NCBI GenBank assembly: GCA_014804965.1
Contig: JAAUYU010000014.1
Coordinates: 74,063 to 127,596 of the forward strand
Direction: 5' to 3'
DNA length: 53,534 bases
Source: Desulfovibrio sp.
Lineage (GTDB): Bacteria; Desulfobacterota; Desulfovibrionia; Desulfovibrionales; Desulfovibrionaceae
In this document: one piece after another, positions 28,639-37,745 of the stretch
How the letters are laid out: each line of letters starts with the position of its first letter
Numbering within the stretch: the first letter of the stretch is position 1
The notes under the pieces: generated by a model
Told to the model about the DNA's origin: nothing
The model's database searches: none
What the model saw: only the letters and a program-made list of their open reading frames with translations
Position numbers and translations under genes: made by a program

Positions 28639-29802
28639 TCAGGCCTCGGCGGCAGCCCGTCCCAGGACTTCCTGCCATGCGGCGAGCAGCTCCTGCGGGG
28701 CATGGCGGGGGAGCGCCGGCCCCGGAGGGCCGCTTCCGAGGATATGGCCGAGGCGGCTGGCCAGCTTTGCCGCGTCCGGTTCCACAAAGCAGTCCGCATC
28801 TTCGGGGCGCGCCAGTTCCGGGCCGCCGCCGCTCGCCGAGGCGAGGAAGGGGATGCCGCTTTCGAGGCACTCGCTGACCACGCAGGGCGAGTTTTCCCGC
28901 AGGGAGGGCATGACGGCGAGCCGCCCCTCGCCGCAGAGATAGGCGCGCGCAGCGGGGGCGTCGAGATTGGTGTGAAAGTCGAGCCTGGGCTCGGCTTCGC
29001 CGAGCGGCGCAAGCCAATCCCGCACCTGCTCCGGCGTATAGCCGCCCTCGCGGCCGAGAAAGGTCACCCGGCGCCCGGCGAGCAGCTCGGGTGGCAGGAG
29101 AAGCAGCGCGTCGCAGAAGACGCGCAGGCCCTTGCGCTCCTCCAGGCGGCCGAAAAAGACGAGTTCCCGCGGCGGCGCAGTGTCCCGGCCGCGCCGGGGG
29201 GATGCGGTCTCGGCGGACTCCGCATAGGGCGAGGTGAAATTGGGGATGACCTGGCTTTGCGCCGGGAGCTTCCAGCCGCGGCCGCGCATCCAGTCCAGCA
29301 GGTAGCGGCTGGGGCTGACGAGAAAGTCCGCCTGCTCGCAGCACTGGCGCTCCATGGCGTAGACCTGCGCCCGTGGGCCGTCCGCAACCACAACGCCATT
29401 GCCCTCATCCACCCACATGGCGCTTCCGTGTGTCACCATGCCGCAGGCAGGCGCACCGGGGCCGCGTTGTTGCAGATAGCACCAGCCGTCGGCCATGAAT
29501 TCATGGAAGAGGAGGCAGTCGTGCCGCGTTCCGGGCAAGGCCTTCGCCACGGCGCGGCTGCGGCGGCGCTGGTCATGGAGGAGCAGGCCCAGGGGCGCGA
29601 TGATCGGCCGGAAGGCGATGCCGCGCCTCTGCATTTGGCGCGCAAAGGCCCCCATGCGCAGGGAGGGTCTGCCGGTATAGTAGACCGTCAGCCGGTGGCC
29701 CCCCGCCTTAGCCAGCGCCTCGCAGAGAAAGCGCATGGCCGTGCCGATGCCGCCATTGCGGGTGAGGGGCGAAAATTCGCGGGTGATGACGCCGATGTCC
29801 AT
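28639..29802 (-). CDS. GT4-family glycosyltransferase
   Basis: 387 aa, GT-B fold. The N-terminus DIGVITREFSPLTRNGGIGTAM is the acceptor-side glycine-rich opening. GRLEERKGLRVFCDAL starts the nucleotide-sugar domain, and VMPSLRENSPCVVSECLESGIPFLAS is the GT4 EX7E-type region. It would add one sugar to the surface glycan made by this locus. Its ATG overlaps the stop of the GT2 gene at 29802 (TGATG), so it is the last gene of the long minus-strand cluster. Confidence 0.87.
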   Translation of the reverse strand: MDIGVITREFSPLTRNGGIGTAMRFLCEALAKAGGHRLTVYYTGRPSLRMGAFARQMQRRGIAFRPIIAPLGLLLHDQRRRSRAVAKALPGTRHDCLLFHEFMADGWCYLQQRGPGAPACGMVTHGSAMWVDEGNGVVVADGPRAQVYAMERQCCEQADFLVSPSRYLLDWMRGRGWKLPAQSQVIPNFTSPYAESAETASPRRGRDTAPPRELVFFGRLEERKGLRVFCDALLLLPPELLAGRRVTFLGREGGYTPEQVRDWLAPLGEAEPRLDFHTNLDAPAARAYLCGEGRLAVMPSLRENSPCVVSECLESGIPFLASASGGGPELARPEDADCFVEPDAAKLASRLGHILGSGPPGPALPRHAPQELLAAWQEVLGRAAAEA

Positions 29803-30635
29803 CAGTGCCGCCAGAGGCTGGAGAGACGCGCAGCAAACATGCTTGCGCGGTAGCGCGTGCGCCGCGCCACGGCGAGGCCGCATTCCAGCGGCAGCACAAG
29901 CAGGGGATAGAGCACATTGAGCGCCACAAAGGCCCGCGAACAGCCGTGCTTGCGCAGGAGCCGCATCCGCCCGCGCGCGTAGGCGGAGAGCTTGCGCCGC
30001 ATGGCAGGCCCCGCCGGGAGCACCGCGGGGTGAAGGATGATCACAGCGGGCACCCGCGCGGCCCCGAAGCCCGCGTCCACCACGCGCAGGGCGAAGTCCG
30101 TCTCCTCGCCGGACTGCCAGGGCGTGCCGCAACCCACGCCCAGGCTTTCGTCAAAGCCGTCCACCACGGCCGTGACGGCGGTGCGGTAAAACTGCACATA
30201 GCTGGGGCACGATGTGAACAGCCGCCAGCGCGAGAGCGGCGTCGGCGCGTCGCCTGTGGGGAGCGGCCCCGGATCCAGCGACACGGGCGTCCCCATGAGC
30301 ACGCCGAGTTCCGGGTGTTCCCGGAAGGCCGCCAGCACCCGCGCCACCACTTCCGGGGTATAGATGCAGTCGTCATCGGCGAGGGCGAAGCAGTCCCCCC
30401 TGATGTGGGGCAGGGCCGCGTTGCGCGAGCGGGAGAGGCAGGTGTCCGGGGTTGGGAAGGCGCGGACAGGGAGGCCCGGAAATTTTTCCATCAGGGCCGC
30501 CAACGTGGCCGGGGGCAGCCCCGGCGCGTGCATGAGGATGACCTCGAAGTCCCGGCAGGTCTGCTGCGTGAGACTGAGGAAAAGGCGCTCCACCGCGAGC
30601 GGCCTGTCCACCGTGACTACGATGACGGAGAGCAT
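29802..30635 (-). CDS. GT2-family glycosyltransferase
   Basis: 277 aa, GT-A fold. The N-terminus LSVIVVTVDRPLAVERLFLSL gives the nucleotide-binding strand. CFALADDDCIYTPEVVARVL holds the metal-binding DDD motif, and CGTPWQSGEETDFALRVVDAG is the catalytic-base region (ED). A hydrophobic segment near the C-terminus (LYPLLVLPLECGLAVA) may hold it at the membrane. The start overlaps the end of the ABC transporter gene by 19 bases. Confidence 0.87.
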   Translation of the reverse strand: MLSVIVVTVDRPLAVERLFLSLTQQTCRDFEVILMHAPGLPPATLAALMEKFPGLPVRAFPTPDTCLSRSRNAALPHIRGDCFALADDDCIYTPEVVARVLAAFREHPELGVLMGTPVSLDPGPLPTGDAPTPLSRWRLFTSCPSYVQFYRTAVTAVVDGFDESLGVGCGTPWQSGEETDFALRVVDAGFGAARVPAVIILHPAVLPAGPAMRRKLSAYARGRMRLLRKHGCSRAFVALNVLYPLLVLPLECGLAVARRTRYRASMFAARLSSLWRH

Positions 30636-32632
30636 GACGCCTCGGGCCTGGGGCTCTCGGGGGCGGCTGCGGCCCCGGAGGGAACGGCCTCCGGGGAAGT
30701 GGCGCCGGGCGCGCCCCCCGCCTCCCCCTGTGCTGCGCCGGGGGCTGCGTCAGCCGACGGGGCGTCCGCGCCTTCGGCGGGCCTGCCTTCCGCTTCCGCC
30801 TTTTCTGCGGCGGCGCGCCTGGCCGCGGCCTCCTCGAGGCTTGCCCGGTAGGCGGGGAGGATGTCCGCCGGGGGCCCGGCGGCGCGCAGGCGGCCGTCCT
30901 CGATCCAGAAGAGTGTGTCGCAGCGCTCCACCGTGCTCAGGCGGTGGGCGATGATGATGGTGGTGATGCCGGCGGGCAGGGCGAAAATGGTGTTCATGAT
31001 GCCCGCCTCCACGCCGCTGTCGAGGGCGCTCGTGGCTTCGTCGAGGATGAGCACCGCGGGCTCTGCGTAGAGGGCGCGCGCAATGGCCACGCGCTGCATC
31101 TGGCCGCCGGAAAGGCCGCCGCCGCCCTCGCCGAGGGGCGCGTCGATGCCCCGCTCAAGCGCCACGTCCAGTGCGGCCATGCGGCAGGCGCGGAGCACGC
31201 GCTCCTCGTCCCAAGGCTTGCCCCATTGGCTGAAGGCCACGTTTTCCGCAATGCTGCCGCCAAGGATATAGGGGTTTTGCGGCACATAGCCGATGCGCTC
31301 GCAATAGGCGACGCGTCCGGCGGGGGTGAGGCTTTGGCCGTCCACCAAGAGCTCGCCCGAGCTGGGTTCGACGAGGCCGCTCAAAATGGCCGCCAAGGTG
31401 CTCTTGCCCGCCCCGGACTGGCCGATGATGCCCACGCGCGCGCCGCAGGGGATGAAGCAGGTGATCTCGCTCAGGGAATCCTGCTCCGCGCCGGGATAGC
31501 GGAACGCCGCCTCCTCCAGTGCGATGCTCGAGCGCAGGGCGAAGTCCGGGTCGGGGTCGGGGCGCTCCCCGTGGCCCTCGTTGAGCGCTTCCTCAAGTTT
31601 TTCGAGGCATAGCATGGCCGAGGGCAGGGTGCCGCGCACGGTCACGAGCGCGCCCAGGGAGCGGTTGAGCAGGGGCAGCACACGCCAGGCGATAAGGACG
31701 ATGATGGTCATAACGCCCGCTATCTCCGGCAACTGCGCGTCCATGAGGCCCCACATGACGCCCATGGCCGCCACGACGGCGAAAAAGCCCGCCGACTCCA
31801 GTATCCAGGTGGGCATGGTGGGCGCAATGCTGAGAAAGGCCCGGGGCGGCGCGCCCTCGACGCATGCTGTCTCGAACTTGGCATAAAAGATTTCCTGCTG
31901 GCGGTAGATGAGCAGCTCGCGGATGCCGCGCATGGCATTGAGTGTGGCGCGGTTTTCATGGCTCTTGCACTCGTTGGCCTCGCGGCCGGCGCTGTCCATG
32001 CGCGAGCGCAGGTGGCGGTACAAAACCACGGCAAGGCTCATAATGGTCCCCATGACAAGAAGCACCGCCCCGGGAGTGAAAAGCAGCAGGGCCAGTGTCA
32101 TGAACAGGGCCACCAAGGCATAGCTGTAGACGGCCATGAGGTGGGCCATGAGGCGGCCGAGCTCGGTGCGGCGGGTAAGGGCCTGGAACATGGCGTCGCT
32201 GTCGCCGGAAAGGTGCTCGATATAGGGGCTGTAGAGGAAATTGTGGAAGATGGCGTCCCCGGCAAAGAGCGCGATGCGCTCGCCCAGCACATTGGTCTGG
32301 TGGGTGACCAGGGCCGAGATAGCGTTCTTGGCGGCGATGAGGGCTGCAGAAAGCCCGGCGCACACCAGGGCGAGCCGCCTGAGATCGTCGCCCAGGCTGT
32401 GCAGGAGGGAAACATGGGCGAAAATGGTTTGCGTGACGGGGTGCTCGAGGATGCGCTCCGGCGAGGCCACGCTCATGGCGACCAGCGACATGGCGAGAAT
32501 GGCGCCCACATCGAGGAGCGCCTCGAGAACGGCCCCACAGAACACGAAAACCGTCATCCGTTTCAGCCTGGGCGGCAGGATGCGGTAGACGCGCAAAAAA
32601 TCGGCGAAGCAACGGGCAAGAAACGCGTTCAG
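30617..32632 (-). CDS. ABC transporter, permease-ATPase fusion (MsbA/PglK-like glycan exporter)
   Basis: About 671 aa. Residues 1-330 form the membrane domain with about six helices (for example SYALVALFMTLALLLFTPGAVLL). The ATPase follows: GIIGQSGAGKSTL (Walker A), GLSGGQMQRVAIARAL (signature), VLILDEATSALDSG (Walker B) and IIIAHRLSTV (His switch). A 75-residue Ala/Pro-rich tail after the ATPase is unusual. It probably flips a lipid-linked glycan. The start is problematic: conserved sequence reaches up to the GT2 stop with no ATG/GTG; a CTG at 32632, with GGAGAGG 5 bases upstream, is my choice, and the first ATG would be some 30 residues in. Confidence 0.85.
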   Translation of the reverse strand: MNAFLARCFADFLRVYRILPPRLKRMTVFVFCGAVLEALLDVGAILAMSLVAMSVASPERILEHPVTQTIFAHVSLLHSLGDDLRRLALVCAGLSAALIAAKNAISALVTHQTNVLGERIALFAGDAIFHNFLYSPYIEHLSGDSDAMFQALTRRTELGRLMAHLMAVYSYALVALFMTLALLLFTPGAVLLVMGTIMSLAVVLYRHLRSRMDSAGREANECKSHENRATLNAMRGIRELLIYRQQEIFYAKFETACVEGAPPRAFLSIAPTMPTWILESAGFFAVVAAMGVMWGLMDAQLPEIAGVMTIIVLIAWRVLPLLNRSLGALVTVRGTLPSAMLCLEKLEEALNEGHGERPDPDPDFALRSSIALEEAAFRYPGAEQDSLSEITCFIPCGARVGIIGQSGAGKSTLAAILSGLVEPSSGELLVDGQSLTPAGRVAYCERIGYVPQNPYILGGSIAENVAFSQWGKPWDEERVLRACRMAALDVALERGIDAPLGEGGGGLSGGQMQRVAIARALYAEPAVLILDEATSALDSGVEAGIMNTIFALPAGITTIIIAHRLSTVERCDTLFWIEDGRLRAAGPPADILPAYRASLEEAAARRAAAEKAEAEGRPAEGADAPSADAAPGAAQGEAGGAPGATSPEAVPSGAAAAPESPRPEASCSPSS

Positions 32633-32633
32633 A

Positions 32634-33317
32634 TCAGCCTCTCCGTTTGTTGCCGCGGAGCCTTTCGCGCAGCAGACTCGCGTGGTCGCGGCCTTCCTGC
32701 CGCTGCATGGTCCTGCCCATGTTGGTGAGGTGCAGCCGCCTGTCCACGGTGACGGTGTCGATTTTCCGCATACCGAGGCCCGCCCGCTGCGCCTGCAGAA
32801 GAAAGTCCATGGTCTGGGCCGTGGGCCGTGCCTCGTCAAAGCCCTTCACGCGGGCGAATACCGGTCTGCGGAACAGCATGGCCCCGGACATGAGCCCGTG
32901 GTACGGCTCCGGCCGGGCAGTCACCCTTGCTTTTTCTTCCTCGTCAAGCTCCGGGGAGACGAAATCCTGTGCACGGGCAAGGACCATGTCGACATCTTCC
33001 GCTGTTGCCATCACACCCAGCAGGCTTTGCAGGCTGCCGGGGCGCAGGCGGTCGTCGTGATCCAGAAAGAGGATATGGTCCCCGCTTGCGCGGGTGAGCC
33101 CCGTATTCCGCGCCGTGGAAAGCCCGGAATGCGGGATGGAGACCACCGTGCAGCCGAGCGAGCGCGCGAGCTCCGCCGTGCTGTCCGTGGAGCCGTCGTC
33201 CACCACGATGATCTCAAGGGGGCTATCCAGTGCCTGTTCACGCACGCTTGCCACCGCCTCGGCGAGGTAGTTGGTCCCGTTGCGGCAGGGGATGATGACA
33301 GAGAGGGCGGGCTTCAT
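32634..33317 (-). CDS. GT2-family glycosyltransferase (paralogue of 33322 gene)
   Basis: 227 aa GT-A enzyme. Opening ALSVIIPCRNGTNYLAEAV, then EIIVVDDGSTDSTAELARSLGC and GDHILFLDHDDRLRPG, with the metal-binding DHDD. The end MRKIDTVTVDRRLHLTNMGRTM is shared with the upstream neighbour, so the two are tandem paralogues. The start lies 4 bases after the stop of the CT-repeat gene, and in another frame of that repeat the stop would overlap as ATGA, so its translation is probably coupled. The stop abuts the ABC transporter start. Confidence 0.87.
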   Translation of the reverse strand: MKPALSVIIPCRNGTNYLAEAVASVREQALDSPLEIIVVDDGSTDSTAELARSLGCTVVSIPHSGLSTARNTGLTRASGDHILFLDHDDRLRPGSLQSLLGVMATAEDVDMVLARAQDFVSPELDEEEKARVTARPEPYHGLMSGAMLFRRPVFARVKGFDEARPTAQTMDFLLQAQRAGLGMRKIDTVTVDRRLHLTNMGRTMQRQEGRDHASLLRERLRGNKRRG

Positions 33318-33321
33318 GCGG

Positions 33322-34059
<738 letters not shown>

Positions 34060-34072
34060 AAATCTTTGCTCC

Positions 34073-35254
34073 CTAGGAAACTGAGCCATCGTTCTTTTTT
34101 CTCAAGGCCCGGTAGAGGGGCCGGAGAAGGCTGTAAAGATGAAAATTCTTCGCCAGCTGGACACCGCACTCCCAGGTGGAGAGTTCACGGAAGACCGGCT
34201 GAGGCACCTGGACCTCCACCGGGACCTCAATGGGCGCCGGTTCCGGCACCACGCTCTGGAGCAGAAAGAGTTCCCCCAGTTGTTTCATCATGGCTGCTTC
34301 GTCGTCCGCCACGGGGAGGGGCACCCGTTCCGCCTCCTTGGACGGCACGCAGAAAAGCACGATGCCGACAGTATCATCGCCATTCTTGAGATAAAAGTCA
34401 TAGGGCACTCCATACGAGGCAATCTGCTCGGGGATGGAGAAAAAATGTTCGGAAAGATGGTAGAGGCAGATCGCCAGTTTCGGGTGGAAGCGCCGGATGG
34501 TTTCCCGTGCGCCCTCGAGGGCTTGCGGTTCCAGCCCTTCGATGTCCATCTTGATGAAGTCCACCTTTTCGATGCCATTTTTTTCAATAAAGTCGTCTAT
34601 GGTCCACAGGGTGATGGGGATACCCTCACCCTGCGAGAGGCGCGCTCCCACGCCCTGCCCGCGCAGCAGCCCTTTCCCGGTGCGCTCGGCGCATGCAGCG
34701 TTCACGCAAATGACCCCGGTGCGCCCGGCCATATTTTTTTGCAGCAGCGCGAAGGAATCCGGATGAGGCTCGAAGCTGTAAATGGTGCCCTCACCCCCTC
34801 CCTCCTTTGGCGTGGCCTGGTCGTCAAAATAGAGGCCTGAATTGCCGGTGAAGGCCCCCACATCGAGGACGACATCCCCGGGCTCCACATGGCAGGCGGG
34901 ATGGTCATAGGTCTTGAGCAGCCAGATTTCGGCGCGGTCCACCGGGGTATCTCCCTCGGCCCCGGGCACGGTCTCCACGGTCTTCAATATCTGTGCCCAG
35001 GCTTCCGGCCCGATGAGGGGATACAATTCATAAATCCTGCCCTGCGGCAAAAAACACTCCAACAGCCGGAAGACCACGCAGCGGCGGAAGAGCTCCCGGG
35101 AATCCTCGTCGGTCAGCATATCGTGCACGCGCATGAGGCGGGCCCAGTTGGCCAGAAGCGGGTAGCCAAAGGTCCTGTACCTTTGGCGCGGGAGTACTTT
35201 TTCCGTATCAATGAGGGGGAAACTGTCAAAAAATTCCTTGGTCAGCGGGTGCAT
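34073..35254 (-). CDS. FkbM-family methyltransferase
   Basis: 393 aa. The first 125 residues have no recognised domain. The SAM domain begins with GDVVLDVGAFTGNSGLYF, then TIYSFEPHPDSFALLQKNM, and the FkbM signature TIDDFIEKNGIEKVDFIKMDIEG. It is likely an O-methyltransferase acting on a sugar of the surface glycan. The tail (after about residue 335) is Pro/Val-rich. The start has AGGAG upstream. It lies 12 bases before the radical SAM gene stop and 13 bases from the next GT2 start, in a tight operon. Confidence 0.88.
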   Translation of the reverse strand: MHPLTKEFFDSFPLIDTEKVLPRQRYRTFGYPLLANWARLMRVHDMLTDEDSRELFRRCVVFRLLECFLPQGRIYELYPLIGPEAWAQILKTVETVPGAEGDTPVDRAEIWLLKTYDHPACHVEPGDVVLDVGAFTGNSGLYFDDQATPKEGGGEGTIYSFEPHPDSFALLQKNMAGRTGVICVNAACAERTGKGLLRGQGVGARLSQGEGIPITLWTIDDFIEKNGIEKVDFIKMDIEGLEPQALEGARETIRRFHPKLAICLYHLSEHFFSIPEQIASYGVPYDFYLKNGDDTVGIVLFCVPSKEAERVPLPVADDEAAMMKQLGELFLLQSVVPEPAPIEVPVEVQVPQPVFRELSTWECGVQLAKNFHLYSLLRPLYRALRKKNDGSVS

Positions 35255-35266
35255 GATCAGCTCCTC

Positions 35267-36241
35267 TTAAAGTTGTTCGGCCACAAGGACTTCCTTGCCG
35301 ATGCGCGCACAGCCGCGGCAGACATCGAAGAAGGGCTTCTGATAGAAGGCGAGCAGCTGTGTCCGCACATCCTCCCCGGAGCGCAGGTCCACGAGCTCGC
35401 CGGGCTTTTTTTCCGCCATGCCCAGCTCATAGCCCGAAGAGGCCTTGGGGCAGATGGCGATCTGGCCGTCCAGTGCCTGCACACAGCGCTTTATCCAGCA
35501 CGAATCGAACATGGCGGCCACGGCCGCGTCGTCGAGGCGGCCGGAAAGCGGGCGCTCCTCCTGCCAGACGGGGGCCTCGGCCATCTGGTGCCGGAGGCCG
35601 TGTTCCTTGAGGGCCTGGAGCAGCGCCTCATGCTTCAGGCGCGGGGCAAGGGCGCTGTTGGCCGCGTAGTTGCTGATATGAAAATACAGCCTGTCCCGGT
35701 GCTTCGCCAGTGCCTCAAGCTCCTCCGGGCGCGGCACGAGCGTGCCGTTGGTGATGATCTCCACCACGGACACGAGCGGGCTTTTAACGGCGATCTCAAC
35801 GATCTCCATAAGGCGAGGATGCAGCAGAGGCTCACCGCCGATGAGGATAAAGCGCCGGATGCCCGCCACGGCGCCGGCCAGGCGCTCAAGGTCGCGTCTG
35901 AAGTCCTCCGGCGAGATGTCATGATGCGCATGGCTGCGCGAGCCGCCGAAATAAGGCATATAGGCATTGCAATTTTTGCAGCGCAGGGAGCAGCGGGTGG
36001 TGAGCAGGAATTGCAGTTGCGGTATCCTGAACAGGCCTTTGCCGAAAAAATCTTCCATCTCTTCCTGCAAAAACTCCTGCATCACCCGCGCCCTGTGCGG
36101 CGGCAGGATCATCCGGCCGCGTCGCCAGAGCATGAATTCCAGCACCTGCATGAGGTAGCGCTGCTCGGCATTCTTTTCAAAATACCGCGACAGGAACTGC
36201 GGGGGGATGTTTTCGCGCGTGAAGGGGAGCGGGTGGCTCAT
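35267..36241 (-). CDS. radical SAM enzyme with SPASM-like C-terminal cysteines
   Basis: 324 aa. The cluster motif is TTRCSLRCKNCNAY (CxxxCxxC), followed by FILIGGEPLLHPRLMEIV (GGE motif for SAM binding) and VEIITNGTLVP. The C-terminus has further Cys: DSCWIKRCVQALDGQIAICPK and FFDVCRGCARIG, in a SPASM/twitch-like pattern that may hold another FeS cluster. The substrate is unknown; in a glycan locus it could modify a sugar or a peptide. Start 36241 has AAGGA 5-6 bases upstream; the earlier ATG (36247) is too close to that signal. Confidence 0.85.
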   Translation of the reverse strand: MSHPLPFTRENIPPQFLSRYFEKNAEQRYLMQVLEFMLWRRGRMILPPHRARVMQEFLQEEMEDFFGKGLFRIPQLQFLLTTRCSLRCKNCNAYMPYFGGSRSHAHHDISPEDFRRDLERLAGAVAGIRRFILIGGEPLLHPRLMEIVEIAVKSPLVSVVEIITNGTLVPRPEELEALAKHRDRLYFHISNYAANSALAPRLKHEALLQALKEHGLRHQMAEAPVWQEERPLSGRLDDAAVAAMFDSCWIKRCVQALDGQIAICPKASSGYELGMAEKKPGELVDLRSGEDVRTQLLAFYQKPFFDVCRGCARIGKEVLVAEQL

Positions 36242-36250
36242 GGGCATCCT

Positions 36251-37699
36251 TCAAAGATCGAGTTTGGTGAGGCCGGCCGCAGGGTCCGCGCCGTCCTCCT
36301 CCAGGCCGGGCACCGCCACAGCGGCAAGCCCCAGAAGTTTGCGGTAGGTACGCAGGTAGCGGGCCGCCTGGAGCGCCGGCGAAAAGGCCCTTTCGGCAAA
36401 GGTGCGGCAATTGGCGCGCAGGGTGCGCCTTTCGTCTTCCGAAAGGCTGAGCAGCGAAAGGATCTTGTCGGCAAGGTCGGCGCAGGCTTCGGGCGCGGGC
36501 GCGTAGGGCTCCTGCTGGAGCAGCTCCCCTTCCGGGGAAAGGGGCAGCCCCGGGTGCCGGGCTGTGAGCCCGGTGACGCCGTCGATGACGACCTCCTCGG
36601 AACTATATCTGTCGAAACAGACCACGGGCGTGCCGCAGGCCAGGGCCTCGTTGGCGGTGTTGGGAAGGTTGTCCTGAAAGGAGGGGCTGACGAAGACATC
36701 CGCCGCCGAATAGGCCAGGGCGAGTTGCGCGGGGTCGCCGACCCAGCCGAGGGCCTTCCATGGGATGCCGGCCGCCTCAAGCAGGGAGGTGTCTTCCGGC
36801 GCATAGCCGAAGGTGAGCAGGAGCGGCGGCTTTTTCCAGCGGCCTGCCAGGAGCGAGAGCGCCCGCGCGAGCACCTGGAAGCCCTTGTTGCGCCTCAGGC
36901 CGGCGCTGCCGATGAGCAGGATGTCCCTGTCTTCAGGGAGGCCCAGGGCGCGCCGGGCCGCGGCTTGGCCCGAGGGCGCGAACAGGGCGAGCTCGACGGA
37001 GGTGGGGATCGAGATGCGGGAAAGGCGCTTCCCGAGGAGGCTTTGGCCGATTTCGTCCCTGAGCCAGCGGGAGGGCGTCACCACCACCGGAGTCCAGGAA
37101 GGGGCGGCAAAGGCTTCGCGCCTTTTGTCGAATATCTCCCTGCATTCGTCCTTGCCCGACGCGGCAACGCCGAGCTGCGGGCAGTCGGCGCAGCCCGTGG
37201 TCTGCCACTTGCGGCAGCCGGCGGTATATAAGCAATAGCTCGTGAAGGGATGGCACACACAGGCCCATAAAATTCCCGCCTTCCCTTCCAACAGGCCAGG
37301 AAGTTTGTCTATGGGGCAGAGGCCATGCAGGGAACCAATAAAGAAGATGCCGGCCTTTTTTATCTGATCCATTTCCTTTAGTGGAAGATGCAGGTCAAAA
37401 TTATATAAAAAAGTATCGTAGCGTTTATCAAGTGCGCTATGTTTTTTTTCAAAGAGCGTCTGGTGGACTTTCAGTTTTTGAAAATTTTTTTGTTCGTCTC
37501 CGCAGGTATGGCGATACTCCTTAAGGTCATGATATTCAGACTGGGCCTTTATATGTGTGGTAAGGTTGATGAGAGAAACATCGACCCCGCATGCAACAAG
37601 CTGGGCGGCGATCCTGTCCACCGGCGCATAAGGAAAGTCGCAGAGCACAGCAAGGGGGGGCAACCCCTTGCTCAACGGTTTTAATGCAGAGATCTCCAT
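36251..37699 (-). CDS. GT4-family glycosyltransferase
   Basis: About 482 aa, longer than its neighbours. The N-terminal half contains an unusual Cys-rich patch: CVCHPFTSYCLYTAGC, KWQTTGCADCPQLG, probably a metal site. Then VVTPSRWLRDEIG and, after SAGLRRNKGFQVLARAL, the donor domain with DVFVSPSFQDNLPNTANEALACGTPVVCFD (EX7E region). This Cys-rich insertion resembles WcaC-type/GT4 proteins of some O-antigen loci. I chose ATG 37699 (MEISALKPL); ATG 37738 is an alternative. The stop is 9 bases before the radical SAM start. Confidence 0.85.
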   Translation of the reverse strand: MEISALKPLSKGLPPLAVLCDFPYAPVDRIAAQLVACGVDVSLINLTTHIKAQSEYHDLKEYRHTCGDEQKNFQKLKVHQTLFEKKHSALDKRYDTFLYNFDLHLPLKEMDQIKKAGIFFIGSLHGLCPIDKLPGLLEGKAGILWACVCHPFTSYCLYTAGCRKWQTTGCADCPQLGVAASGKDECREIFDKRREAFAAPSWTPVVVTPSRWLRDEIGQSLLGKRLSRISIPTSVELALFAPSGQAAARRALGLPEDRDILLIGSAGLRRNKGFQVLARALSLLAGRWKKPPLLLTFGYAPEDTSLLEAAGIPWKALGWVGDPAQLALAYSAADVFVSPSFQDNLPNTANEALACGTPVVCFDRYSSEEVVIDGVTGLTARHPGLPLSPEGELLQQEPYAPAPEACADLADKILSLLSLSEDERRTLRANCRTFAERAFSPALQAARYLRTYRKLLGLAAVAVPGLEEDGADPAAGLTKLDL

Positions 37700-37745
37700 G
37701 TCAGGTTTCCCCGCGATGTTTTTGGCTGCCGTTCCCATGGCTGGG

